A program made the position numbers and the translations under genes. This document shows, piece after piece, positions 1 to 8,129 of a stretch of DNA of 64,000 nt. Each line of letters opens with the position of its first letter. Positions within the stretch are counted from its first letter, which is position 1. The notes under the pieces are model-generated. The model searched no databases, was not told the origin of the DNA, and saw nothing but the letters and a program-made list of their open reading frames with translations. Origin of the DNA: an uncultured Rhodobacterales bacterium (GTDB taxonomy: Bacteria > Pseudomonadota > Alphaproteobacteria > Rhodobacterales > Rhodobacteraceae); the NCBI GenBank assembly GCA_903873585.1, contig CAIQOV010000046.1, positions 1 through 64,000 on the forward strand. Direction: 5' to 3'.

Positions 1-132
1 CATCCGTCCAGCGACGGCGGCGACCGGTATCCGAAACCGACAAAATCTGAATGCGGGGGGTGTCTTCGTGTGCGTCCATAAGGACACTCGATAACCCATC
101 AAGAGAAAACCTCTCAAGACGGCCCTCGGCGG

Positions 133-414
133 ATGTTTACGACTTTGCCAGAGGGCGACGACGATTTTTCGACCCGTTGGCGGTTGATCAAGTCGCGCTT
201 TTCGCGGGGCCTGCCCAAAGGGCACTTGCGCCCCAGCCACATCGCCCGACAAGAGCGGGGTCTGTGGCAGCGCCGGTTTTGGGAGCATCATATCCGCGAC
301 GATGCGGATATGGCGGCGCATGTGCAGTATTGTTGGGTCAATCCGGTGAAGCATGGATTGGTCGACCGGCCCGAAGCGTGGCCCTATTCCTCGATCCACA
401 GAGATTTGCGGTAG
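133..414 (+). pseudogene. REP-associated tyrosine transposase (RAYT, Y1/IS200-like), 5'-truncated remnant
   Basis: The 93 codons match the C-terminal half of RAYT proteins: TLPEGDDDFSTRWRLIK at the start, WQRRFWEHHI in the middle, and HVQYCWVNPVKHGLV carrying the likely nucleophilic tyrosine. The N-terminal half with the HUH metal-binding motif, expected directly before TLPEG, is missing. The same frame is closed by a stop at 79-81 and the preceding codons do not resemble the family. The fragment is therefore probably inactive. Its stop codon lies inside the first of four REP hairpins, the usual arrangement for a RAYT and its cognate repeats. Identification rests on motif recognition. Confidence 0.75.
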
Positions 415-477
415 GGTGCGTGCTTGCACGCACCGCTGGTTCGTGGGGTGCAAGGTGCGTGCAAGCACGCACCCGAC
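411..477. repeat. REP pair (BIME-like unit 1)
   Basis: Two REP elements face each other. The first (411-434) is GTAG followed by arms GGTGCGTGC and GCACGCACC around TT. The second (454-477) is the same element inverted, with the tetranucleotide read as GTCG. A 5' GTAG/GGAG tetranucleotide next to a perfect hairpin is the hallmark of RAYT-linked REP sequences. A 19-nt spacer separates the pair. Confidence 0.85.
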
Positions 478-531
478 GTGGCGTTCCAAATTGCCCAAAG
501 TTGATCTGACATGAGTTGCACAAATCGTGCG

Positions 532-598
532 GTAGGGTGCGTGCTTGCACGCACCGTTGGTCGGCGAGGTGCAAGGTGCGTGCCAGCACGCACCCTAC
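532..598. repeat. REP pair (BIME-like unit 2)
   Basis: This repeats unit 1 exactly 121 bp downstream. REP 532-555 is GTAG plus 9-bp arms around TT. Its inverted partner at 575-598 ends in CTAC (GTAG on the other strand), with loop CA instead of AA. The 19-nt inner spacers of both units are similar (both end GGTGCAA). The 54 bp between units and the DNA from 599 to 674 contain no gene that I can support. Confidence 0.85.
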
Positions 599-674
599 GT
601 GATGCTCTTAATATCCAAAGGCTGAACTCACACCGGTTGCACCAATCATTCCGTCGAGTTGGTGCATCCCCCCC

Positions 675-1676
675 TCACCCCCCCGTATGGCTCATATGCC
701 GGCTGACTTGGCCCGCCACTTTGGCGCGCGAATAGTCAAAGTCGTGCCCCTTGGGCTTGCGCGTGATCGCCGCCCTGATAGCGACCTCTAGCCCCGCATC
801 TGACGCACTTGCCCGCAAGGGCGCGCGCAAGTCTGCCATGTCTTCTTGGCCAAGGCACATATACAACTCGCCCGTGCAGGTGATGCGCACACGGTTGCAG
901 CTTTCGCAGAAGTTGTGCGTCAAGGGCGTGATCAGCCCGATCTTCTGCCCCGTCTCAACCAGCCGCAAGTAGCGCGCCGGCCCGCCTGTGCGCTCATCCA
1001 GATCGACCAGCGTGAACCGCTCGGCCAAACGCGCGCGCAGGTCTGACAGGGGCCAATACTGGTCGACCCGCTGCGCCTCGCCCATATCACCCATCGGCAT
1101 GACCTCGATAAAGGTCAGATCGTGGCCTTCGCGCGCACACCAATCGACCAGCGTGAACAGCTCGCTTTCGTTAAACCCTTTCAGCGCCACGGCGTTGATC
1201 TTCACCCGCAGGCCCGCCTCTTTCGCCGCCGCAATCCCGTCAAGCACCTGCGCCAAACGGCCCCAGCGCGTGATCTGGGCGAACTTCGCATCGTCCAGCG
1301 TGTCAAGCGAGACGTTGATCCGCTTCACCCCACAGGCCGCCAGATCGCCCGCATATTTGCGCAATTGCGAACCGTTCGTGGTAACCGTCAGCTCTTGCAA
1401 GCCCGCACCCAACTGCCGCCCCATGGCTTCAAAGAATGTCATGATCCCCTTGCGCACCAAGGGTTCTCCACCCGTGATGCGCAGCTTTTGCACGCCCATG
1501 CGGATGAAGGCGGAACACAGGCGCTCTAGCTCTTCGAGCGACAACAGCTCTGCCTTGGGCAGAAATGTCATATGCTCGGTCATGCAATAGGCGCAGCGAA
1601 AATCGCAGCGGTCGGTCACAGAGACGCGCAGATACGATATGGCGCGGGCGAAGGGGTCGATCAATGGAGCTGTCAT
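675..1676 (-). CDS. moaA: GTP 3',8-cyclase MoaA (molybdenum cofactor biosynthesis)
   Basis: Radical-SAM enzyme that converts GTP to 3',8-cyclo-GTP, the first step of molybdopterin synthesis. The 333-residue protein has the N-terminal SAM cluster motif CDFRCAYC (CX3CX2C), the GGEP motif, the C-terminal cluster motif [18 protein letters not shown], and the C-terminal Gly-Gly tail needed for activity in the family. I start at [12 protein letters not shown] longer in-frame version would add 51 residues, encoded partly by an intergenic repeat, with no family resemblance. It follows arginase on the same strand after about 125 bp containing that repeat. No other moa gene is in the window. Confidence 0.96.
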   Translation of the reverse strand: MTAPLIDPFARAISYLRVSVTDRCDFRCAYCMTEHMTFLPKAELLSLEELERLCSAFIRMGVQKLRITGGEPLVRKGIMTFFEAMGRQLGAGLQELTVTTNGSQLRKYAGDLAACGVKRINVSLDTLDDAKFAQITRWGRLAQVLDGIAAAKEAGLRVKINAVALKGFNESELFTLVDWCAREGHDLTFIEVMPMGDMGEAQRVDQYWPLSDLRARLAERFTLVDLDERTGGPARYLRLVETGQKIGLITPLTHNFCESCNRVRITCTGELYMCLGQEDMADLRAPLRASASDAGLEVAIRAAITRKPKGHDFDYSRAKVAGQVSRHMSHTGG

Positions 1677-1720
1677 GCCAACCAAGATAGGCGCAATTGC
1701 CGCAAGGTAAAAGCCCGCCC

Positions 1721-1776
1721 CTTTCATACGTGCACAAATATCCCACGGGGGGTCTGGGGGGTGTGAAACCCCCCAG
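1721..1776 (-). repeat. Intergenic element copy a (core plus TGTGAAA-loop hairpin)
   Basis: On the minus strand the core reads GGATATTT-GTG-CA-CG-TATGAAAG. It is preceded by a hairpin whose plus-strand form is GGGGGG, TGTGAAA loop, CCCCCC. It lies between the stop of arginase and the start of moaA. The same core occurs at five other intergenic sites in the window. Confidence 0.75.
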
Positions 1777-1803
1777 CCGGAGCCGCCGCGCGCCTTGCTT
1801 GGA

Positions 1804-2727
1804 TCAGTCGCTGCGGGTGGGGCGGTCAAACACCTTGCGCCCCATCAGGCTGCCGACCAGATCAACCATCAGGTTCGCCGTCTTGCCGCGCTCGTCCAGA
1901 AACGGGTTCAGCTCTACCAAATCAAGCGAGGTCACCAGCCCGCTTTCGTGCAACAATTCCATCACCAGATGCGCCTCGCGAAAGGTTGCCCCGCCCGGCA
2001 CGGTGGTGCCCACGGCAGGCGCAAGTGACGGGTCTAGAAAATCGACATCGAGTGACAGGTGCAGCATCCCACCCGCCGCTTTCACCGCCGCCAAAAACTC
2101 GCGCAACGGGACCACCACGCCGCGCTCGTCTAAAACGCGCATGTCGTTGATGGCGATGGCATGGGTCAAAAGCGCGGCGTGTTCCGCCGGATCAACCGAC
2201 CTTATGCCATAAAGGCAAATCCGCTCGGCCGCGATCACGGCGGGGAAGGGGCCAAAAGCGTCAAACCCGGCGCGGCCTGCGGCATAGGCCACGGGCGTTC
2301 CGTGCAGATTGCCCGATGTTGTGGTGAGCGGTGTGTGAAAATCCGAATGCGCATCCAGCCACAGCAAGAACAGCGGGCGGTCTGCGCTTTTGGCAAACTC
2401 TGCCGCGCCAGCAACCGATCCTAAGGCCAGCGCATGATCCCCGCCCAGCACCATGGGCAAAGAGCCTGCCTGCAAAGCCTTGGCGACCGCCGCCTTTGTG
2501 GCCTGCGCCCAAGCCGCAACTTCGGGCAACGATTGCACAACAGGGTTTGGGCAAGCCAAGGGTGACAACGGGGGCAGGGCCAAATCGCCCTGATCAATCA
2601 CCTGATGCCCAAGCTCTGCTATGGCTGCGCCGATCCCCGCCACGCGGTAAGCCGCCGGCCCCATCACACAGCCCGCACGGCGCTGGCCTGCATCCATCGG
2701 CACGCCGATCAAAGTCACCTGTGTCAT
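1804..2727 (-). CDS. rocF: Arginase (ureohydrolase family)
   Basis: Hydrolyses L-arginine to ornithine and urea using a dimanganese centre. The 307-residue protein has the three ureohydrolase signatures: [18 protein letters not shown], and [17 protein letters not shown], which supply the metal-binding His and Asp residues. The start at [14 protein letters not shown] matches the family; upstream in-frame codons do not. It is divergent from ccmF with 178 bp between the starts. The nearby arginyltransferase-like bpt is unrelated in pathway. Agmatinases share the fold, but the N-terminal GVPMDAGQ with RRAGCVMGP favours arginase. Confidence 0.92.
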   Translation of the reverse strand: MTQVTLIGVPMDAGQRRAGCVMGPAAYRVAGIGAAIAELGHQVIDQGDLALPPLSPLACPNPVVQSLPEVAAWAQATKAAVAKALQAGSLPMVLGGDHALALGSVAGAAEFAKSADRPLFLLWLDAHSDFHTPLTTTSGNLHGTPVAYAAGRAGFDAFGPFPAVIAAERICLYGIRSVDPAEHAALLTHAIAINDMRVLDERGVVVPLREFLAAVKAAGGMLHLSLDVDFLDPSLAPAVGTTVPGGATFREAHLVMELLHESGLVTSLDLVELNPFLDERGKTANLMVDLVGSLMGRKVFDRPTRSD

Positions 2728-2905
2728 GGGCCTGTCCTGTTGTGCGGGTCTAATCCCACTACCGCGCCGGTGCGGCCAAGGTCTATGCCAAAAGTGTGCC
2801 TTGATCACAAGGTAGCGCGCGGGCGTGCAAAATCCCCGCCCCCCATTGGATCGCCCCGCGTTTCGTCTTATGCTGACACCAAAGCGCCACCCAAAAGGAC
2901 CAACC

Positions 2906-4879
2906 ATGATTGTCGAGCTTGGCCATTACGCCCTGATCCTTGCCTTTGTTGTGGCAAGCTTGCAGGCCATTCTGCCGATGGTGGGCGCGCAGCGCCGGGA
3001 TCGCGTTCTGATGGCGCTGGCAGGCCCTGCGGCCACCGCGCAATTTCTGCTGATCGCGGTCAGTTTTGGGGCTTTGACCTATGCCTTTGTCACCAGTGAT
3101 TTCAGCTTACGGCTGGTGGTGAACAATTCGCACACGCTTAAACCCATGCTCTACAAAGTCGCGGGCGTTTGGGGCAACCATGAAGGCTCGTTGCTGCTTT
3201 GGGTGCTGGCGCTAAGTTTTTACGGCTCAACGGCGCACTGGTTTGGCGGCCAACTGCCCGAACGGCTCAAAGCGCGTGTCTTGGCGGTGCAAGGCGCGAT
3301 TGGTGCGGCCTTTTTGGCCTTTATGCTGTGGACATCAAACCCTTTCCTGCGCCTAGCCAGCCCGCCGATGAACGGGCACGACATGAATCCTTTGCTGCAA
3401 GATCCGGGATTGGCCTTTCACCCGCCGTTTTTGTATCTGGGCTATGTCGGGCTTTCGATGGCATTTGCCTTCGCCGTAGCGGCTTTGATTGAGGGGCGTG
3501 TAGATGCCGCTTGGGGCCGCTGGGTGCGCCCGTGGACGCTGGCCGCTTGGCTGTTCTTGACCATCGGCATCACCATGGGCTCACTTTGGGCCTATTACGA
3601 ACTCGGCTGGGGCGGGTTTTGGTTCTGGGATCCGGTGGAAAACGCCAGTTTCATGCCGTGGCTGATTGCCACCGCCTTGCTGCATTCGGCCATCGTGGTG
3701 GAAAAGCGCGAAAGCCTGAAAGCTTGGACCATGCTTTTGTCGATCTTGGCCTTTGGCTTTTCGCTGGTGGGCACCTTTATCGTGCGCTCGGGCGTTATCA
3801 CCTCGGTTCATGCCTTTGCGTCTGATCCGACACGGGGGATGTTCGTGCTGGCGATCCTCGCCGTGTTTGTCGGCGGGGCGCTGACCCTGTTCGCACTGCG
3901 CGCTGGCGCGCTAGAGGCGAAGGGAGTCTTCGCCATGGTCAGCCGCGAGACGGGGCTGGTGGTGAACAACCTGCTGCTGACCGTGGCCTGCTTTGTTGTC
4001 TTTATCGGCACGATCTGGCCCTTGGTGGCCGAGATTTTGTGGAACCGCGCCCTATCGGTCGGCGCGCCCTTTTTCAATGCCGCCTTCATGCCCTTTGCCA
4101 TCGCTTTGGCCATCGTGCTGCCCATAGGCGCGGTTTTGCCTTGGAAACGCGCCGATCTGGGCCGCGCGATGAAGCCCTTTGCCGGGGCCTTGGCCCTGAC
4201 AGTGGCAGCGGCGCTGTTGGCCTATGCGATCACCGGCGGGGTTTCCACCCTTGGCCCCTTGGGCGTGGCGCTGGCCGTTTGGCTGGTGGCCGGTGTTGTC
4301 GTTGATCTGTGGCAACGCTGCGGGCGGGGTTCGTTTGGCCAAAGGCTGGGCCGCCTGACGCGGTTGCCCCGTGCCGATTGGGGCCGTGCGATGGCGCACG
4401 CTGGCTTTGGCGTGGCAATCTTTGGCGTGGTCACGCTCACCACTTGGGCGGTCGAGGATATTCGTGTGGTCAAGGTGGGTGAAAGCTTTGATCTGGGGCC
4501 CTATCAGGTGCAACTGATGGGCCTGTCTGAGGAAACCGGCCCGAACTACACCGCCAAAGTGGCCGATATGCGCGTGACCAAAAACGGGGCCGAGGTGGCG
4601 ATGATGCACCCCGCCAAGCGCACCTATCCCATAGCGGGCATGGCCACGACCGAGGCCGCCATTCGCCCCGGCATCTTTGGCGACATCTATCTGGTGGTGG
4701 GTGATCCGCAAGACGGCGGCGGCTATGCAGTGCGCTCGTATCTGAAGCCCTTTGCCGATTGGCTGTGGCTGGGGGGCATGATGATGGCTTTGGGCGGTAT
4801 GCTCAGCCTGTCTGACCGCAGGTTTCGCGTGGCGGCAGGGGCGCGGCGGTCAACGACTGTTGCGGTGGCCGCAGAATGA
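2906..4879 (+). CDS. ccmF: Cytochrome c maturation haem lyase subunit CcmF
   Basis: Large polytopic inner-membrane protein of the system I cytochrome c maturation pathway. It takes haem from CcmE and, with CcmH, attaches it to apocytochromes. The 657-residue protein has many hydrophobic segments and the tryptophan-rich haem-handling WWD motif WGGFWFWDPVENASFMPW. The start MIVELGHYALI follows an AAAAGGAC ribosome site (2893-2899). The stop overlaps the ccmH start in ATGA, so the two are translationally coupled. The other ccm genes are not in the window, so the pathway is split across the chromosome. Confidence 0.97.
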   Translation: MIVELGHYALILAFVVASLQAILPMVGAQRRDRVLMALAGPAATAQFLLIAVSFGALTYAFVTSDFSLRLVVNNSHTLKPMLYKVAGVWGNHEGSLLLWVLALSFYGSTAHWFGGQLPERLKARVLAVQGAIGAAFLAFMLWTSNPFLRLASPPMNGHDMNPLLQDPGLAFHPPFLYLGYVGLSMAFAFAVAALIEGRVDAAWGRWVRPWTLAAWLFLTIGITMGSLWAYYELGWGGFWFWDPVENASFMPWLIATALLHSAIVVEKRESLKAWTMLLSILAFGFSLVGTFIVRSGVITSVHAFASDPTRGMFVLAILAVFVGGALTLFALRAGALEAKGVFAMVSRETGLVVNNLLLTVACFVVFIGTIWPLVAEILWNRALSVGAPFFNAAFMPFAIALAIVLPIGAVLPWKRADLGRAMKPFAGALALTVAAALLAYAITGGVSTLGPLGVALAVWLVAGVVVDLWQRCGRGSFGQRLGRLTRLPRADWGRAMAHAGFGVAIFGVVTLTTWAVEDIRVVKVGESFDLGPYQVQLMGLSEETGPNYTAKVADMRVTKNGAEVAMMHPAKRTYPIAGMATTEAAIRPGIFGDIYLVVGDPQDGGGYAVRSYLKPFADWLWLGGMMMALGGMLSLSDRRFRVAAGARRSTTVAVAAE

Positions 4880-5337
4880 AGCGCCTTGCCGCCGCCTTAA
4901 CGCTTGCTCTGCTGGCCACGCCGGCCTTTGCGGTGCGCCCCGATGAAATGCTGGCTGACCCAGCACTAGAACAGCGCGCCCGCGCCCTGTCGCAGGGGCT
5001 GCGCTGTCTGGTGTGCCGCAACGAAAGCATCGACGATTCCGATGCCGATCTGGCCCATGACCTGCGCGTGCTGCTGCGCGATAGGTTGACGGCGGGCGAT
5101 AGTGACGCGCAGGCGGTCGACTATATCGTGGCGCGCTACGGTGAGTTTGTGCTGCTGAACCCGACAACCAAGGGCGCAAACCTGATCTTATGGGGCGCAG
5201 GCCCCGCAGCCTTACTAGCTGGGGCGTGGCTGGCCTTTAGCGTCACGCGCCGCCGTGCTCGCGCAGCTGACGTGGGCGAGCTTTCGCCCGAAGATCAGGC
5301 CCGCGTCAAAGCGTTACTGGAAGACACGCCAAGCTAA
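4876..5337 (+). CDS. ccmH: Cytochrome c-type biogenesis protein CcmH (CycL)
   Basis: Thiol-disulfide component of the haem ligation complex that keeps the apocytochrome CXXCH cysteines reduced. The 153-residue protein has a signal peptide (MKRLAAALTLALLATPAFA), the redox motif LRCLVCRNESI in the periplasmic three-helix domain, a C-terminal membrane segment (about residues 103-121), and a short basic cytoplasmic tail. It is the short, CycL-type form without the CcmI TPR region. It overlaps ccmF by 4 bp. Confidence 0.95.
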   Translation: MKRLAAALTLALLATPAFAVRPDEMLADPALEQRARALSQGLRCLVCRNESIDDSDADLAHDLRVLLRDRLTAGDSDAQAVDYIVARYGEFVLLNPTTKGANLILWGAGPAALLAGAWLAFSVTRRRARAADVGELSPEDQARVKALLEDTPS

Positions 5338-5341
5338 CGGC

Positions 5342-5358
5342 GGGGGCCAAAGGCCCCC
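5342..5358. terminator. Stem-loop between convergent ccmH and ilvN
   Basis: Perfect hairpin of GGGGGCC and GGCCCCC around AAA, in the 27 bp between the ccmH and ilvN stops. No T tract follows on either strand, so termination is plausible from position but not proven. Confidence 0.5.
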
Positions 5359-5364
5359 AGCTCG

Positions 5365-5925
5365 TCAAGCCCCGCGCGCCAGTGCTGCCACACCTGTGCG
5401 CGCAATCTCGCGCAAACCAAGCGGGCGCATCAGATCGGCGAAAGCGTCGATCTTTTCCGGCGTGCCTGTCATTTCAAACACAAAGCTTTCCAAGGTCGAA
5501 TCCACCACATTGGCGCGGAAAATCTCGGCCAAACGCAGCGCTTCAATCCGCGCTTCCCCCCGCCCTGCCACCTTGAACAGCGCCAGTTCGCGCTGCACCG
5601 AGGGGCCTTCAGCGGTCAAATCATGCACTTCATGCACCGGCACCAAGCGGTCAAGCTGCGCTTTGATCTGGGCGATCACCGGCGGTGTGCCGCGTGTCAC
5701 AACCGTGATGCGGCTAAGGTGGCCTTCATGGTCCACTTCGGCGACTGTCAGGCTGTCGATGTTATAGCCCCGCCCCGAAAACAGCCCGATCACCCGTGCT
5801 AGAACGCCGCTTTCATTGTCGACCACCACGGCCAGCGTGTGGCTTTCGATCAAATCACCGTTCGGATCGCGCAACTCGTAAGCCGAATGGCTGGAGGAGC
5901 CTTTTTTGATATTGAGAGCGCTCAT
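5365..5925 (-). CDS. ilvN: Acetolactate synthase small (regulatory) subunit
   Basis: Regulatory subunit that confers valine feedback control on acetolactate synthase. The 186-residue protein has an N-terminal ACT domain (LAVVVDNESGVLARVIGLF, then GYNIDSL) and the usual C-terminal ALS_ss_C region. Alphaproteobacterial members carry the N-terminal extension seen here (MSALNIKKGSSSHSAYELRDP). The start follows a GGGGCGAAG ribosome site. It lies downstream of ilvB on the same strand, separated by a 70-bp gap that holds copy b of the intergenic element. Confidence 0.95.
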   Translation of the reverse strand: MSALNIKKGSSSHSAYELRDPNGDLIESHTLAVVVDNESGVLARVIGLFSGRGYNIDSLTVAEVDHEGHLSRITVVTRGTPPVIAQIKAQLDRLVPVHEVHDLTAEGPSVQRELALFKVAGRGEARIEALRLAEIFRANVVDSTLESFVFEMTGTPEKIDAFADLMRPLGLREIARTGVAALARGA

Positions 5926-5932
5926 CTTCGCC

Positions 5933-5985
5933 CCTTTCATACTTGTATAAATATCCCACGGGGGTGCGGGGGTGTGAAACCCCCG
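5933..5985 (-). repeat. Intergenic element copy b (core plus TGTGAAA-loop hairpin)
   Basis: On the minus strand the core is GGATATTT-ATA-CA-AG-TATGAAAGG. On the plus strand the adjoining hairpin is GGGGG, TGTGAAA, CCCCC. It fills most of the gap between the ilvB stop and the ilvN start, so it must be transcribed if ilvBN is one operon. Its GAAAGGGG end merges with the ilvN ribosome site. Confidence 0.75.
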
Positions 5986-5995
5986 CTTTGCCCTC

Positions 5996-7747
5996 TCACA
6001 CCAAAACCGCGCCCTTCGCCCCGATCACGCCCTGCGTATCGGCATCGCCCAGCAGCATTTCGTTATGCGGCTTGCCTGACGGGATCATGGGGAAGCAGTT
6101 TTCGTGCTTTTCCACACGGCAATCGAAAATCACCGGGCCGTTATAGGCCAGCATTTCCTTGATCGCCTCGTCCAGATCGGCGGGGTCGTCGATGCGAATG
6201 CCTTTGCAGCCAAAGGCTTCGGCCAGTTTCACAAAGTCGGGCAAGGCTTCTGACCAGCTTGACGAATAGCGTTCGCCGTGCAGCAGCTCTTGCCACTGGC
6301 GCACCATGCCAAGGCGTTCGTTGTTCAAGATGAACTGCTTGACGGGAGCGCGAAACTGCATCGCGGTGCCCATTTCTTGCATATTCATCAGCCAGCTCGC
6401 CTCGCCCGCGACGTTGATCACCAAAGCGTCGGGGTGGGCCACCTGCACGCCAATGCTGGCGGGCAGACCATAGCCCATTGTCCCCAACCCGCCCGAGGTC
6501 ATCCAGCGGTGCGGGTCTTCAAACCCAAGGAACTGCGCGGCCCACATCTGGTGCTGGCCCACTTCGGTGGTGATATAGCGGTCCATCCCCTTGGTCAGCG
6601 CTTCCAGCCGTTCCAGCGCATATTGCGGCTTGATCACGGTGGAAGAGTTCTTATAGGTCAGGCACTTCACCGCACGCCATTCGGTGATCTGCGCCCACCA
6701 TTTGGGCAGTGCGGCGCGGTTGGTCTTTGATCCGCGCGCCCGCCATTGGCGCAGCACCTCTTCCAAGACCAGCGTCACATCGCCCACGATGCCCACATCC
6801 ACCCGCACGACCTTGTTGATCGAGGACGGGTCGATGTCGATATGCACCTTTTTGGAATGCGGGCTGAAATCTTTGATCCGCCCCGTGATGCGGTCATCAA
6901 AGCGCGCGCCGATGTTGATCATCACATCGCAGCCGTGCATGGCCAGATTGGCCTCATACAGCCCATGCATCCCCAGCATCCCCAGCCAGTTCTTGCCCGA
7001 AGCAGGGTAAGAGCCAAGGCCCATCAGGGTCGAGGTGATGGGGAAATCCGTCTCAGCCACCAGATCGCGCAGCAAGGTTGATGCGGTGCGGCCAGAGTTG
7101 ATCACGCCGCCGCCGGTGTAAAACACAGGGCGTTCGGCGGTTTCGATCAGGTCAACCAGCTTGGCAATCAGCGCTTCGTCCCCGCGCACGCGCGGTTGAT
7201 AATGCGAGACTTTGGCCGCTTCGCGCGGGGTATAGTCGGCGGTGGCAAATTGCACATCCTTGGGAATGTCGATCAACACAGGGCCGGGGCGGCCGTGGGT
7301 TGCGACATGAAAGGCTTGGTGCAGCGTTTCGGCCAGTTTGGCGGTGTCTTTGACCAGCCAGTTCATCTTGGTGCAGGGGCGGGTGATGCCCACGGTATCC
7401 GCCTCTTGGAAGCCATCGGTGCCGATCATAAAGGTGGGCACTTGGCCGGAAATCACGATCAACGGGATGGAATCCATCAAGGCATCGGTCAGGCCCGTCA
7501 CTGCGTTCGTGGCACCTGGCCCCGAGGTCACCAAGGCCACCCCCGGCTTACCAGTAGAGCGCGCATAGCCCTCGGCCATATGCACAGCGCCTTGTTCATG
7601 GCGCACCAAAATGTGTTTGATGTCGTTTTGCTGAAAAATCTCGTCATAGATCGGCAGCACGGCCCCACCGGGATAGCCAAACACCACCTCGACGCCCTGA
7701 TCTTTCAGCGCCTGCACCACCATTCTTGCCCCGGTCATCTGCCGCAT
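5996..7747 (-). CDS. ilvB: Acetolactate synthase large (catalytic) subunit
   Basis: Thiamine diphosphate and FAD enzyme that condenses two pyruvates, or pyruvate with 2-oxobutyrate, at the start of branched-chain amino acid synthesis. The 583-residue protein has the N-terminal GYPGGAVLPIYDE, the catalytic-glutamate region VRHEQGAVHMAEGYARS, and the C-terminal ThDP site (GLGTMGYGLPASIG, then FILNNERLGMVRQW). At the ThDP metal site it reads NVAGEASWLMN, with Glu where most family members have Asp (GDGS/GDAS). The start MRQMTGARMVV is chosen because upstream in-frame codons run through the attenuator hairpins; MTGARMVV is a possible alternative. The gene heads ilvBN and is preceded by a promoter and a terminator/antiterminator pair. 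Confidence 0.95.
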   Translation of the reverse strand: MRQMTGARMVVQALKDQGVEVVFGYPGGAVLPIYDEIFQQNDIKHILVRHEQGAVHMAEGYARSTGKPGVALVTSGPGATNAVTGLTDALMDSIPLIVISGQVPTFMIGTDGFQEADTVGITRPCTKMNWLVKDTAKLAETLHQAFHVATHGRPGPVLIDIPKDVQFATADYTPREAAKVSHYQPRVRGDEALIAKLVDLIETAERPVFYTGGGVINSGRTASTLLRDLVAETDFPITSTLMGLGSYPASGKNWLGMLGMHGLYEANLAMHGCDVMINIGARFDDRITGRIKDFSPHSKKVHIDIDPSSINKVVRVDVGIVGDVTLVLEEVLRQWRARGSKTNRAALPKWWAQITEWRAVKCLTYKNSSTVIKPQYALERLEALTKGMDRYITTEVGQHQMWAAQFLGFEDPHRWMTSGGLGTMGYGLPASIGVQVAHPDALVINVAGEASWLMNMQEMGTAMQFRAPVKQFILNNERLGMVRQWQELLHGERYSSSWSEALPDFVKLAEAFGCKGIRIDDPADLDEAIKEMLAYNGPVIFDCRVEKHENCFPMIPSGKPHNEMLLGDADTQGVIGAKGAVLV

Positions 7748-7773
7748 CGTCTGGTCCTTTATCTCAACAAAAA

Positions 7774-7830
7774 GCCCCCAAAGTCTGTGGGGGCGTGGGG
7801 TGAAGCCTGTCAGCGCCCCCCGTAACGGGT
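7774..7830 (-). promoter_or_regulatory. ilvB transcription attenuator (mutually exclusive hairpins)
   Basis: The minus-strand leader holds three competing helices. Helix 1 is CCCG-TTA-CGGG (7829-7819). Helix 2 pairs GGGGGCG (7820-7814) with CGCCCCC (7795-7789). Helix 3 pairs GCCCCCA (7794-7788) with TGGGGGC (7780-7774) and is followed by TTTTT, a textbook intrinsic terminator 27 bp before the ilvB start. Helices 2 and 3 share the same C run and cannot coexist. This is attenuator architecture. What it senses is unclear: no leader peptide rich in Ile, Leu or Val codons is visible. The only ATG in the leader starts the two-codon frame Met-Pro-stop (7848-7840). Confidence 0.75.
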
Positions 7831-7878
7831 GGAGTGCTGTCAGGGCATGGCCCCTTGGTTTCTTACCTATCGGCGGGG

Positions 7879-7907
7879 ACACTAGGGTTGGGCTGCGGGG
7901 GCGTCAA
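7879..7907 (-). promoter_or_regulatory. Predicted sigma-70 promoter for ilvBN
   Basis: -35 TTGACG (7907-7902) and -10 TAGTGT (7884-7879) are separated by 17 bp. The predicted start near 7872 gives a leader of about 125 nt containing the attenuator. The rest of the ilvB-bpt divergent region (to 8129) shows no further gene; a promoter for bpt must lie there, but no single site stands out. Confidence 0.65.
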
Positions 7908-8129
7908 CCGCAAATCGACGCGCAAAATGTCGTGGGCGTGGGAAATTTTGTACTATTGTTGCGAAAAGATGAATTTATGCGCAAGTTTCGGTAAAATGCT
8001 CTGTGCCTCCACCCTGATTTGGCGCGCGCAGCGCACCCTGTCTTTGTGTCAGCGCTGTAACAAGACCCTTGGCGCGGGCCCACGGCCTTGCTAACGTGAA
8101 GCCATCATAATTTAATTTCAAAGGCCGCC

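Noticed and set aside
411-598. CRISPR-like short repeat array
   Set aside because: The repeats are palindromic pairs in alternating orientation with GTAG heads beside a RAYT fragment. There are only two units with similar, not unique, spacers and no cas genes.
2728-2905. Riboswitch or RNA element in the divergent arginase/ccmF gap
   Set aside because: Only 178 bp with no stable hairpin followed by T residues and no motif I could name.
7748-7882. GTG-initiated N-terminal extension of IlvB (45 extra residues)
   Set aside because: The extension would be translated through the terminator and antiterminator helices, begins inside the predicted -10 hexamer, and has no similarity to the family N-terminus.
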